64,000 bases of DNA. It comes from Acetoanaerobium sticklandii. GTDB lineage: Bacteria; Bacillota; Clostridia; Peptostreptococcales; Filifactoraceae. Within the stretch, counting starts at the first letter, position 1, and each line of letters starts with the position of its first letter. The notes under the pieces are model-generated. The model was not told the DNA's origin, made no database searches, and was given only the letters and a program-made list of their open reading frames with translations. This document shows, one piece after another, positions 43,356 to 51,646 of the stretch. The position numbers and the translations under genes were made by a program. Location: assembly GCF_000196455.1 (NCBI RefSeq), contig NC_014614.1:2092001-2156000 (forward strand), read 5' to 3'.

Positions 43356-44357
43356 TTACTTATTTTGTAGCAACAAGTCATTTTCTTTAATATATCCTTT
43401 TTTTCTCATGTACATAGCAATTACATAGCTAAGCACAGCTGGAAGTAAAAAATGAAGTAAGGCTATACCTATAAACGCTTCATTTCCCATAACGGAGTAT
43501 GTTGAAAACTGTCCTACTAGTCCACTAGTTCCCATACCTGCGCCAACGCTATCAGCTTTCATTTTGAAAACTGTAGTTGAAATAGGTCCCAGTAGTGCAC
43601 TTGCTAATGTAGGCGGTATCCAAATAAGAGGATTTTTTATTATATTTGGTATCTGAAGCATTGATGTACCTAATGCCTGAGAAATCAACCCACCTACTTT
43701 GTTTTCTTTATAAGACATAACTGCAAAACCTATCATCTGACAGCAACAGCCTGTAAGTGCAGCCCCCGCTGCCAAGCCTTCTAATCCTAACGCAATAGAT
43801 AGTGCCGCTGAGCTTATCGGAAGAGTTAGAATCATACCCATAAATACTGCAAGTACTATTCCCATAGGTATTGGCTGAAGCTCCGTTGCTCTATTTAACA
43901 AAGACCCTATCGCCTTCATCATCATAGCTACAAAAGGTGCTATAAATATTCCTGCTAAGCTCCCTACTATAATAGTTATAGCTGGTACTAGCACTATATC
44001 AACTTTTGTTTTTCCTGTAATCCTTTTTCCTATCTCTGCTCCTATAAGAGCTGCTACAAATGCCCCCATAGGTTCACCTATTCCTATAGTTGCGACGCCC
44101 TCTACGAACTTTACAGTGCCTGCTCCCATTGCTCCAGTTACAAGTGAAGCAAAAATCACAAGAGGTCCTGCCCCTATGGCATGAGCTACTGCTGCTCCAA
44201 TAGCTGGTCCCATCATAAACTGTGCAGTTCTACCGAATAAAGATAACTGCTCTATAGAACTCAGATCTCCGATTTGTTTGAGTATAAGTCCAATAATAAG
44301 CGATGAAAACAATCCTAGAGCCATTCCGTTGAGGGTTTTTATCAAATAATTTTTCAC
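43356..44357 (-). CDS. EIIC-like membrane protein (PTS_EIIC_2 family) next to niaR
   Basis: A 333-residue membrane protein with about eight to ten segments and repeated small-residue motifs (GPAIGAAVAHAIGAGPLVIFAS, GMGTSGLVGQFSTYSVMG) typical of PF13303. No EIIA or EIIB domain or gene is nearby, so phosphotransfer is doubtful. AAAGGAGG sits one base before GTG 44366 and eight before GTG 44357, so the latter is taken. It follows niaR by 63 bases in the same direction, raising the possibility that it imports niacin or a related compound rather than sugar. Confidence 0.75.
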   Translation of the reverse strand: MKNYLIKTLNGMALGLFSSLIIGLILKQIGDLSSIEQLSLFGRTAQFMMGPAIGAAVAHAIGAGPLVIFASLVTGAMGAGTVKFVEGVATIGIGEPMGAFVAALIGAEIGKRITGKTKVDIVLVPAITIIVGSLAGIFIAPFVAMMMKAIGSLLNRATELQPIPMGIVLAVFMGMILTLPISSAALSIALGLEGLAAGAALTGCCCQMIGFAVMSYKENKVGGLISQALGTSMLQIPNIIKNPLIWIPPTLASALLGPISTTVFKMKADSVGAGMGTSGLVGQFSTYSVMGNEAFIGIALLHFLLPAVLSYVIAMYMRKKGYIKENDLLLQNK

Positions 44358-44420
44358 ACTACACACCTCCTTTCATATGTAAAACACCTGTCTTGTCAGC
44401 TACTAAACAAGTATACTATT

Positions 44421-44942
44421 TTATTGTTCTGCAATCAAGTATCCTTTTTCATCTAGCTCTTTTAGGATGTCTGTCATATCATCTTTTTTATTTACTTCTA
44501 TAGTGTGAAAATGAACTCCATCAGTTATTGCCGACAATGGCTTTGAGTTTCCCGTTGAGAGCTTTGCAATAAAATTTTTAAGCTCCTTTCTAGATGAAAT
44601 ACCTAAATCAACTCTAATATCGCCGTATATATCATGCTCTATAATTACATCTAATATCTTTCCACCATTATCAACAATTATTTTTAGCTCTTCCTCTAAA
44701 TCTTCCAAGGTATCATGTTTTGATGCAATTACCTTTCTATAGCCTTCTTCATTTATTTTTGAAATGATATAGCCCTGAGGTGTCGCAAGGATTGGAATAC
44801 CTTTAGCCCTCAGTATCGCAATATCTTGAACTATTACTTGTCTGCTAACTTTAAATTCCTTAGCTAGCTCTGACCCACTTAAATAAATATCGCTATCTAC
44901 CAATCTTTTTTCTATCTCCAGTCTTCTTTTCGTTGCTTCCAT
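44421..44942 (-). CDS. niaR: Transcriptional repressor of NAD biosynthesis/niacin uptake, NiaR-like
   Basis: A 173-residue regulator: an HTH_11 winged helix (YLSGSELAKEFKVSRQVIVQD) followed by a 3H domain with its histidines in VIIEHDIYGDIRVDLG and TDGVHFHTIE. NiaR (YrxA) binds nicotinic acid through these and a metal ion and then represses NAD and niacin genes. TTG 44960 and ATG 44951 are in frame, but AGGAGATGATAACA best serves ATG 44942. No nadABC genes are in the window; the EIIC-like gene downstream is the apparent partner. Confidence 0.88.
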   Translation of the reverse strand: MEATKRRLEIEKRLVDSDIYLSGSELAKEFKVSRQVIVQDIAILRAKGIPILATPQGYIISKINEEGYRKVIASKHDTLEDLEEELKIIVDNGGKILDVIIEHDIYGDIRVDLGISSRKELKNFIAKLSTGNSKPLSAITDGVHFHTIEVNKKDDMTDILKELDEKGYLIAEQ

Positions 44943-45060
44943 TGTTATCATCTCCTGCAATTAAACTTATTCGGAATATATCTTTAATTTTGATTTCAAT
45001 TATATCATAATTTGCACTTTTAACTATCAAGCCTATTCTATATTATTATTTATATAGTAT

Positions 45061-45087
45061 AATGGAGGCTACGATGGAACCTCCATT
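45061..45087 (+). other. Hairpin near the promoter of the secreted protein gene
   Basis: AATGGAGG (45061-45068) pairs with CCTCCATT (45080-45087), followed by GTTTTTGATTTTA. It looks like a terminator but lies between a TATAAT box (45058-45063, overlapping its left arm) and the gene at 45137. It may be a leader hairpin or an operator. The ATG at 45062 lies in this hairpin and is not the gene start. Confidence 0.35.
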
Positions 45088-45136
45088 GTTTTTGATTTTA
45101 TTCACCATCCATTTTATTTTTAAAGGAGTCTTAATT

Positions 45137-45877
45137 ATGTTAAAAAAATATATTATAATAACTTCAGTTATATTTTCTTGTTTGTTTGGACTAAATCCTA
45201 GCTATGCACAATCTCCAATCGTAGATGTAAATTTTAAAGTCAATGATATTTACGAGGATGAAGAAAGTGTAATAATTCAAGCTATAGTTTACAACCTAGG
45301 CAATACAAATATAAATGGTTTTAATGATATCGATGTAGTTTTGAAAAGTATGAATGACGAGCTAATTGCGCAAGGAACTTTTGAGATAGATGATTTAAAA
45401 GCTATCAGCTTTGAACCAGGGGAATCTTTTTTCTTTACTGGTGCTATGAACAAAACAGCTCCTGTCACTTATCCCTATAAATATGTAGCAGAATCTAGTG
45501 TCAATTGGAACAATATAACAGAACTTTCAGATGATATCAAACTTTATATAAATAGCGAGCAAATAGTTTTGGAGCAAAAACCTGTCATAATAAACAATAG
45601 AATGTTAGTTCCTATTTCAACAATAGCTTCGAATTTTGATTATGAAGTAAACTGGAATCAATCAGACAAAACAGTTACCTTAACAAGCGGCCCAAAATCA
45701 GTAAAGCTTACAATAAATAGTGCTGTTGCAAGTGTTGATAGCGAGAATGTAAGTATAGATACGGCTCCTATAATATTAAATAATAGAACTATGGTTCCTA
45801 TTTCATTTATAGTGGATGCCTTTGGCGCAGATTATGCCTGGGGTGCTCAAACAAAAATTTTATCCATTTATTATTAA
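45137..45877 (+). CDS. Secreted protein with copper amine oxidase N-terminal-like domain
   Basis: A 246-residue exported protein. Residues 1-22 are a signal peptide (MLKKYIIITS... ending SYAQ). About 25-135 form a beta-rich domain of unknown type (VNFKVNDIYEDEESVIIQAI). The C-terminal 105 residues are a Cu_amine_oxidN1 domain: two repeats of PVIINNRMLVPISTIAS and PIILNNRTMVPISFIVDA. In Clostridia such domains are non-catalytic and are found on cell-surface proteins. TAAAGGAG marks ATG 45137. Confidence 0.85.
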   Translation: MLKKYIIITSVIFSCLFGLNPSYAQSPIVDVNFKVNDIYEDEESVIIQAIVYNLGNTNINGFNDIDVVLKSMNDELIAQGTFEIDDLKAISFEPGESFFFTGAMNKTAPVTYPYKYVAESSVNWNNITELSDDIKLYINSEQIVLEQKPVIINNRMLVPISTIASNFDYEVNWNQSDKTVTLTSGPKSVKLTINSAVASVDSENVSIDTAPIILNNRTMVPISFIVDAFGADYAWGAQTKILSIYY

Positions 45878-45927
45878 ATACATTATAATTAGAGTATAAT
45901 TTATTTTTTTATAACTAGGAGGAGTTT

Positions 45928-46341
45928 ATGACCTATAACAGACTGATACCTGAAATCACTGTAACATCTATTAAAGAAAGCCTTTCTTTTTACTGTGATG
46001 TTTTAGGCTTTGAAAAAACTTACGAAGGCGAGGATAAGGATTTTTCTTTTATTTCATTTTATGGCTCTCAGCTTTTACTTCAAGAAAATTCTAATGAAGC
46101 ATGGAAGAAATATGAGCTAGAATATCCTTTTGGAAGAGGCGTGAACTTTTCTATAGAAACTGATGACATTGATAAACTAGTTTCTAATTTGGAAAAAGCT
46201 AATATCAGCTTGCTTTGTCCTTTAGAAGAACGCTGGTATAAAAAAGACGATATGGAGCATGGAGAAAAGCACTTTATAGTTATGGATCCCGATGGCTATA
46301 TACTTAGATTTATGCAAGATTTAGGTCAAAAAACTATCTAA
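45928..46341 (+). CDS. VOC-superfamily (glyoxalase/bleomycin-resistance-like) protein
   Basis: A 137-residue two-repeat VOC protein: ITVTSIKESLSFYCDVLGFEKTYEG and ERWYKKDDMEHGEKHFIVMDPDGYILRF. The layout resembles bleomycin-resistance proteins more than glyoxalase I. It could bind an antibiotic or act on a small carbonyl substrate. AGGAGG precedes the ATG. The gene stands alone between two terminators. Confidence 0.82.
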   Translation: MTYNRLIPEITVTSIKESLSFYCDVLGFEKTYEGEDKDFSFISFYGSQLLLQENSNEAWKKYELEYPFGRGVNFSIETDDIDKLVSNLEKANISLLCPLEERWYKKDDMEHGEKHFIVMDPDGYILRFMQDLGQKTI

Positions 46342-46360
46342 ATCTAGACTAATAATCAAT

Positions 46361-46408
46361 AAAAAACCAAGAGGGAATCAAAAAGAACCGTCCCTCTTGG
46401 TTTTTTTA
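46361..46408. terminator. Strong bidirectional terminator
   Basis: AAAAAACCAAGAGGGA (46361-46376) pairs with TCCCTCTTGGTTTTTT over 15-16 bases around a 14-base loop. It separates the VOC gene from the convergent unknown at 46427. Confidence 0.9.
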
Positions 46409-46426
46409 TTTGAGATATTACTAATA

Positions 46427-46825
46427 CTACTCCTTATAATTGCCATTTTGAGTCATAACTTGTATATGGAATCCTTCAATAGATAACAAACCAATCACAA
46501 GCAATATACTTACAAAAGTAAATGTAATTATCTTATATGTCAAATTCGGTATGAAATTTGTTACAATTATAACTATAGACATTAAAATCATACTTATTCG
46601 ATTAAAACTGGTTGTTGTTATTTTTATAATATCTCCTTCGTTAACCGTTATCTCATTGCTCTTCACTCCAAATTGTGTGACTTTTAAGCGAGCTTTAACT
46701 TCAGGGAGTTCAATGTCTACTTGTTCATTGTTTATAACGCTTGCTACCTTTTCTCCGTTTATTTTTATTTGGACTTTCGAGGCCGTACCCATCAACCCCG
46801 TATCTCGTTTAATAGTTATTGACAT
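46427..46825 (-). CDS. Unknown protein with beta-rich N-terminus and two TM segments
   Basis: A 132-residue protein. Residues 1-70 look like a small beta domain (SITIKRDTGLMGTASKVQIK, VTQFGVKSNEITVNEGDIIKI) similar in style to PEGA-like or DUF2846-type domains. Residues 75-125 contain two hydrophobic segments. ATG 46870 is in frame but AAAGGAGATAATAAT is placed for ATG 46825. Function unknown. Confidence 0.6.
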   Translation of the reverse strand: MSITIKRDTGLMGTASKVQIKINGEKVASVINNEQVDIELPEVKARLKVTQFGVKSNEITVNEGDIIKITTTSFNRISMILMSIVIIVTNFIPNLTYKIITFTFVSILLVIGLLSIEGFHIQVMTQNGNYKE

Positions 46826-47019
46826 ATTATTATCTCCTTTATCGGTATTTATCCTCATGGAAATACTCAATTATCTATTATTTTAACTAGATGCTTGTTT
46901 GAAATCATTAAGATTCCAATTTAATTTTCTTCCCCTATTCAATGATTTCCTATAGAATTTGATGTTCTTGATAATTTAAATTATAATATTTATATATAAA
47001 AAGAGAAAGGAGCAATAAA

Positions 47020-47256
47020 ATGGATTCCTTTTTTTGGGCTAAAGCAAAAACTACAATTCAATATGCATGGCCAGTAATTATAATATGTATAATTTTTGCT
47101 TATGTAAATTATAGAATTTGCAAAAGTAAAATATATCCTCCACACAAAGTTACTGGATGGATGATAGCAGGTTTTTTATGCCCTTTATTATCAACTATAA
47201 TTTTAATAGTAACTACCTGGTGGCTTTATAGAAAAAACCTGTGGTACAATGATTAA
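47020..47256 (+). CDS. Small two-TM membrane protein of unknown function
   Basis: A 78-residue protein with hydrophobic segments at about residues 14-32 and 46-67 and a short basic loop between (RICKSKIYPPHK). AGAAAGGAG precedes the ATG. No family recognised. Its last codons overlap the hairpin that ends the thiamine operon from the other strand. Confidence 0.55.
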   Translation: MDSFFWAKAKTTIQYAWPVIIICIIFAYVNYRICKSKIYPPHKVTGWMIAGFLCPLLSTIILIVTTWWLYRKNLWYND

Positions 47257-47276
47257 ATATCATAATCCCACAGGTT
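47230..47276 (-). terminator. Terminator of the thiamine operon
   Basis: On the minus strand AACCTGTGG (47276-47268) and CCACAGGTT (47244-47236) pair around a 23-base loop and are followed by TTTTTT at 47235-47230. It lies 12 bases after the thiC stop and within the 3' end of the opposite-strand small gene. Confidence 0.75.
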
Positions 47277-47287
47277 ACATTTTAAAG

Positions 47288-48598
47288 TTACGCTTCTCTT
47301 AAAATATTTAAATCTTCTCCTGCCATTATTTTGTTCATGGTTCTCATCGCGCACATTTTTCCGCACATTGTACAAGTGTCTTCATTTTCTGGCATTGATT
47401 CCTTGCGATATCTTCTTGCTTTTTCTTCATCCATAGATAGATTGAACATTGTTTCCCAGTCTATATCTGCTCTAGCTTTACTCATTTTATTATCCCACTC
47501 TCTTGCTTTTGGAATTTTTTTAGCTATATCAGCAGCATGCGCAGCTATTCTCGATGCTATTATGCCTTCCTTCATGTCTTCTAGGTTAGGAAGTCTAAGA
47601 TGCTCTGCTGGTGTAACATAGCATAGAAAATCTGCTCCATAGGTAGCTGCTATTGCTCCACCTATTGCTGAAGTGATATGGTCATATCCAGGGGCTACAT
47701 CAGTAACTATAGGTCCAAGTACATAAAATGGTGCATTGTGGCAAAGTCTTTTTTGAAGTAGCATATTTGCTTGAATCTCATCTATAGCCATATGTCCTGG
47801 CCCTTCGATTATAATCTGTACGTTTTTCTCCCAAGCACGCTTAGTAAGCTCTCCTAGTGTGATTAATTCTTTTATCTGGCAAGCATCAGATGCATCGTTA
47901 ATGCTTCCTGGTCTAAGAGCATCTCCTAAACTAAGGGTTACATCATACTCGGCGCATATATCTAGCAGCTCATCATAGTATTCAAAAAATGGATTTTCTG
48001 CATTGTTTAGCTGCATCCATGCATACATAAGCGAGCCACCTCTAGATACTATATTCGTAAGTCTTTTATTTCTTTTGAAAACCTCAGCTGTTTCTTTGTT
48101 TATGCCTGCATGGATAGTCATAAAATCTACGCCATCAATTGCATGCTTTCTTACTACATCCAGAAACTCTTTTGCTGTGATATCCTTAAGCTCTTTGTCA
48201 TAAAATCCAACAGCATCATATATAGGAACTGTTCCTATCATAGCAGATGACATTTCAACTAGTCTTTTTCTAAATTCCTCGGTTTTTCCAAATGAACTAA
48301 GGTCCATGATGGCTTCAGCTTTCATCTCTATAGCTTTTTTTACTTTTTCTAGCTCTGGTTCAATATCCGGGCAGTCTTTTGATATACCTAAATTCACATT
48401 GATTTTTGTGCTTAGCCCTTGACCTACTCCTTTAGGACTTAGGCTTTTATGATTTTTATTTGCAGGGATTGCTATACTTCCATTTGCAACTCTTTCCATA
48501 AGTATATTGATATCCATGTATTCTTCTTTTGCTACTATTTCCATTTCTTTAGTTACAATGCCTTTTCTTGCTGCATCCATTTGAGTTGAATAATTCAT
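47288..48598 (-). CDS. thiC: Phosphomethylpyrimidine synthase ThiC
   Basis: A 436-residue radical SAM enzyme that rearranges aminoimidazole ribotide to HMP phosphate. Seen are GLSTKINVNLGISKDC, TIHAGINKETAEVFKRN, SLGDALRPGSINDASDACQ, VIIEGPGHMAIDEIQANM and, at the C-terminus, the cluster cysteines C409, C412 and C416. The spacing CX2CX3C is one residue shorter than CX2CX4C of E. coli ThiC. The large N-terminal domain of plant and proteobacterial enzymes is absent, as in other Clostridia. AAGGAG precedes the ATG. Last gene of thiW-D-M-E-C. Confidence 0.95.
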   Translation of the reverse strand: MNYSTQMDAARKGIVTKEMEIVAKEEYMDINILMERVANGSIAIPANKNHKSLSPKGVGQGLSTKINVNLGISKDCPDIEPELEKVKKAIEMKAEAIMDLSSFGKTEEFRKRLVEMSSAMIGTVPIYDAVGFYDKELKDITAKEFLDVVRKHAIDGVDFMTIHAGINKETAEVFKRNKRLTNIVSRGGSLMYAWMQLNNAENPFFEYYDELLDICAEYDVTLSLGDALRPGSINDASDACQIKELITLGELTKRAWEKNVQIIIEGPGHMAIDEIQANMLLQKRLCHNAPFYVLGPIVTDVAPGYDHITSAIGGAIAATYGADFLCYVTPAEHLRLPNLEDMKEGIIASRIAAHAADIAKKIPKAREWDNKMSKARADIDWETMFNLSMDEEKARRYRKESMPENEDTCTMCGKMCAMRTMNKIMAGEDLNILREA

Positions 48599-48621
48599 AA
48601 TGCTAGTCTCCTTTTTATTTT

Positions 48622-49275
48622 TTATATTTTTAATAGATTATCAACTGATTGTCTTAAATTTTTCGTAGCATTTAGGCAGTCTGCTTGCCCTAAAATCGCT
48701 GATACTACGCAAACACCATCTAGTCCAAGATTGTTTAGCTTTGAAATGTTTTCCTGATTTATTCCGCCTATTCCAAGCACTGGAATATTGATTTTACTGC
48801 ATATATCAGAAATATCTAAAAGGCTAAGCTCACTAGCATCAGCTTTAGTTAAGGTTGGAAAAATTGCTCCCACTCCTATATAATCCGCATCACTTTCTAT
48901 TGCTTTTGTAGCTTGACTTAAGGTCTTTGCAGAAACTCCTAAAATTTTATCTTGTCCTAGAAGTTTTCTAACAAGTAGAGCATCTAAATCCTCTTGTCCC
49001 ACATGTACTCCCTCAGCATCCAGTGCTAGAGCTATATCTACTCTATCGTTGATGATGAGAGGAATATTATGACGTCTAGTGATTTCTTTTAGCTTTAATC
49101 CTATCTGATAAAACTCTCTGCAAGATGCTGTTTTTTCTCTTAGCTGAACTACAGTCACACCACCTTTAATGGCATCTTCCACACTATGAAATAGGTCTTT
49201 GCCAGAAAGGCAGAGTCTATCTGTAACTAAATATAATGAGTAGTCAGTTTTTTTTCTAAGCTCTGATTTTTTCAT
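48622..49275 (-). CDS. thiE: Thiamine-phosphate synthase
   Basis: A 217-residue TIM barrel: LYLVTDRLCLSG, GVTVVQLREKTASCREF, IINDRVDIALALDAEGVHVGQEDLD, GVSAKTLSQA, DYIGVGAIFPTLTK and GIGGINQENI. It joins HMP-PP and thiazole phosphate. The frame opens 20 codons earlier within thiM, but GGAGGCTTTGGAAA is placed for ATG 49275. It overlaps the end of thiM by 20 bases. Confidence 0.95.
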   Translation of the reverse strand: MKKSELRKKTDYSLYLVTDRLCLSGKDLFHSVEDAIKGGVTVVQLREKTASCREFYQIGLKLKEITRRHNIPLIINDRVDIALALDAEGVHVGQEDLDALLVRKLLGQDKILGVSAKTLSQATKAIESDADYIGVGAIFPTLTKADASELSLLDISDICSKINIPVLGIGGINQENISKLNNLGLDGVCVVSAILGQADCLNATKNLRQSVDNLLKI

Positions 49276-50080
49276 TTTCCAAAGCCTCCATATACAGATT
49301 AATTTTATTTGCATCCATAGTATGTACATAGTCAAATAGTCTAGTTCTAAAGGTTCCTATTCCTTCGTTGTTTTTAAGACTGCATTCTGCTAGTTCTCCA
49401 GCTATTCCTATTACTGTAAGCGCTGAAGTTGCAGCTAAAAATGAATCTACTCCTGAGGCGCAAAAGCTTCCTGTCAAAGAGCTTGCCATGCATCCTGTTC
49501 CTGTGACTTGCTTCATCATTTTGGTTCCATTTTTTAATCTTAGCTCTCTAGATTCATCCAGTACGATATCTACAGCTCCAGTTATAGCTACTGTGCAAGG
49601 CTTAAATTCAATGAGCTCTTTTGCACAAGACATTGCTGCATCTGATTCACTAGATGAGTCTACTCCTTTTGTATTTCCTGTAAGTCCTGACATTGCCATT
49701 ATTTCTGAAGCATTTCCTCTTATCACTGAAATATTTAATTCTTCAAATAATCTTTGCGCCCACATAGTTCTATAACTTGTGGCTCCTGCTCCTACAGGGT
49801 CTAAAACTATAGGTATTCCAATTTTATTTGCTTCTTTTCCTGCAAGAAGCATAGACTCAACTGTTCTAGCATTTAAAGTCCCTATGTTTAGAACTAGTGC
49901 CTTTGCTAGATTTACCATTTCCTTTACTTCATTTTCATCATCGGCCATAACTGGCGATGCTCCTATAGCTAGGGTGATATTGGCACAGTCATTGATAGTT
50001 ACACTATTTGTAATATGATGCACTAGCGGACTAATATCCCTAAGTTTATGAAGCGAACTTATAACTTGATCTTTCATCAT
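49256..50080 (-). CDS. thiM: Hydroxyethylthiazole kinase
   Basis: A 274-residue ribokinase-like enzyme: VHHITNSVTINDCANITLAIGASPVMADD, VLDPVGAGATSYRT, IRGNASEI and TGTGCMASSLTGSF with the catalytic cysteine/aspartate region. It phosphorylates salvaged thiazole. With no thiG, thiS or thiH in the window, the thiazole half appears to come from salvage, at least from this operon. GGAGATTT precedes ATG 50080. Confidence 0.95.
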   Translation of the reverse strand: MMKDQVISSLHKLRDISPLVHHITNSVTINDCANITLAIGASPVMADDENEVKEMVNLAKALVLNIGTLNARTVESMLLAGKEANKIGIPIVLDPVGAGATSYRTMWAQRLFEELNISVIRGNASEIMAMSGLTGNTKGVDSSSESDAAMSCAKELIEFKPCTVAITGAVDIVLDESRELRLKNGTKMMKQVTGTGCMASSLTGSFCASGVDSFLAATSALTVIGIAGELAECSLKNNEGIGTFRTRLFDYVHTMDANKINLYMEALENEKIRA

Positions 50081-50112
50081 AAATCTCCTTTCTCACTAAC
50101 TTTAGCTTTTTG

Positions 50113-50901
50113 CTATGTAATAAGTCTGTACAGGTGGTTTGTCGGACCATTTCCACTTCCTATATCCAAACTATTTCTTATAGCTCCTGTGATGTATTCC
50201 TTTGCATCAAATACTGCTTGCTCTACAGATAATCCAAGAGCTAGATTAGAAGCTATAGCAGATGAAAGAGTACATCCTGTACCATGGGTATTATTTGTAT
50301 TAATTTTTGGAGCATCATACCATCTGAGTTTATCTTCATAGGCCAGTAAATCTGCCGCATCATCCACTAGATGCCCTCCTTTAATAAGTACAGCAGAGGA
50401 TGTTAGTTTCCTAAATGCATGAACTGACTTTTCCATATCTTCTTTTGATTTTATTTCTAAGCCATCTAATATAGCAGACGCCTCATGAAGATTTGGTGTA
50501 ATTACATCAGCTAGTGGCAAAAGCTCTTGAATTAGAGCTTTTTTTGCATCCTTTTCAAGCAAATCAAATCCAGTAGTGGATATCATGACAGGATCTAAGA
50601 CAATATTTTTAAACCTATAGCTCTTTATTAGCTCTGCAACTGTGAGAATTATTTCAGCATTTGACAGCATCCCTATTTTTACTGCATCTATGTCTATATC
50701 CTCTGCCACTGCTTCTATTTGTTTTCTTACTGAGAGAGATGAGAGAGTCTCTATATGGCTTACTCCTAAAGTGTTTTGAGCAGTTACGGCTGTTATTACG
50801 CTCATGCCATATACCTTATGAGCACAGAAGGTTTTTAGGTCAGCTTGGATTCCTGCTCCACCAGAAGAATCAGAGCCAGCAATAGTCAGAACCTTCTTCA
50901 T
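50113..50901 (-). CDS. thiD: Hydroxymethylpyrimidine/phosphomethylpyrimidine kinase
   Basis: A 262-residue bifunctional kinase: VLTIAGSDSSGGAGIQADLKTFCAHKVYGMSVITAVTAQNT, DPVMISTTG, ITPNLHEASAIL and NTHGTGCTLSSAIASNLA. It adds the two phosphates to HMP needed by ThiE. It overlaps thiW by four bases (ATGA). Confidence 0.95.
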   Translation of the reverse strand: MKKVLTIAGSDSSGGAGIQADLKTFCAHKVYGMSVITAVTAQNTLGVSHIETLSSLSVRKQIEAVAEDIDIDAVKIGMLSNAEIILTVAELIKSYRFKNIVLDPVMISTTGFDLLEKDAKKALIQELLPLADVITPNLHEASAILDGLEIKSKEDMEKSVHAFRKLTSSAVLIKGGHLVDDAADLLAYEDKLRWYDAPKINTNNTHGTGCTLSSAIASNLALGLSVEQAVFDAKEYITGAIRNSLDIGSGNGPTNHLYRLIT

Positions 50902-51398
50902 GCACTATGCCTCCCATCGTCTTTAGTCAATTTATAAGCAAATGCAGACTTAAGTACTGCTATTGCTATTATGCTTCCACCGATAGTGCTTAGCATAAAA
51001 GGAACTACAAAGAAAAATGCTCCTACTTCTTTTCCAAGAATGAATTTTGCCATAGGAAAAGCAACTAGACCTCCTATGATTCCTGTTCCAATTATTTCTC
51101 CCAAAGCAGAAAGCGAAATTTTGTTAAACTTTTTATACATATACGAGGCCAGTATAGCTCCAAATATACTTCCTGGAAACGCAAGTATAGAGCCTGTTCC
51201 CAGTATATTTCTAAGCAGTGATATCAAAAATGCGTTTAATACAGCGTAATAAGGTCCAAGCAGCACCGCTGAAATAACATTAATCGTGTGCTGAATAGGG
51301 AAACATTTAGCTACCCCTACTGGAATATAAATTACATGTCCTACCATAGTTCCTATGGCTACCAATAATGATGCAAATACCATTTTTTGAATCTTCAT
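50898..51398 (-). CDS. thiW: ThiW, thiazole-specific ECF transporter S component
   Basis: A 166-residue protein with five or six membrane segments: MVFASLLVAIGTMVGHVIYIPVGVAKCFPIQH, AVLLGPYYAVLNAFLISLLRN and GSIFGAILASYMYKKF. This is the ThiW family, predicted to bring in thiazole with the shared ECF energy module encoded elsewhere. An upstream in-frame start at 51533 lies inside the riboswitch; AGGAGGAAGTAGG marks ATG 51398. First gene of the operon. Confidence 0.92.
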   Translation of the reverse strand: MKIQKMVFASLLVAIGTMVGHVIYIPVGVAKCFPIQHTINVISAVLLGPYYAVLNAFLISLLRNILGTGSILAFPGSIFGAILASYMYKKFNKISLSALGEIIGTGIIGGLVAFPMAKFILGKEVGAFFFVVPFMLSTIGGSIIAIAVLKSAFAYKLTKDDGRHSA

Positions 51399-51429
51399 CC
51401 TACTTCCTCCTAATATATTTTTTTGTAAA

Positions 51430-51463
51430 TAAAAAGAGCATAAACCCAATCTAGGATTTATGC
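51430..51463 (-). terminator. Expression-platform terminator of the TPP riboswitch
   Basis: Minus-strand GCATAAATCC and GGGTTTATGC pair around TAGATT and are followed by TCTTTTTAT, about 40 bases before thiW. It should form when TPP is bound and stop the operon. Confidence 0.85.
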
Positions 51464-51483
51464 CCAATATAAATAAATGGCCT

Positions 51484-51572
51484 AACTTCCCTACGCTGGC
51501 ATTATCCAGATCAGGTAAAGGGTCAAAGAACACATCTTTATCTCAGCCGATTTGATCGGCACCCCTAGTCTA
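51484..51572 (-). promoter_or_regulatory. TPP riboswitch (THI box)
   Basis: The minus strand reads AGACTAGGGGTGCC, GGCTGAGATAAAGATG, then ACCCTTTACCTGATCTGGAT and AATGCCAGCGTAGGGAA, the conserved pieces of the thiamine pyrophosphate aptamer in the right order. It precedes thiW-D-M-E-C and turns the operon off when TPP is plentiful. Confidence 0.97.
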
Positions 51573-51646
51573 ATTTATTAAATTATTTCTTGCTCTTGTG
51601 ACTCAGTTTACAACTAAAGATTTAAAAAATCAAGTCTATTTTATAT

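Noticed and set aside
43356..44357. Sugar phosphotransferase system
   Set aside because: No EIIA, EIIB or HPr genes are close, and the protein is an isolated EIIC-like membrane domain next to niaR.
51399..51533. N-terminal extension of thiW (MFFDPLPDLDNASVGKLG...)
   Set aside because: These codons are a translation of the TPP riboswitch and its terminator; a strong ribosome site marks ATG 51398.
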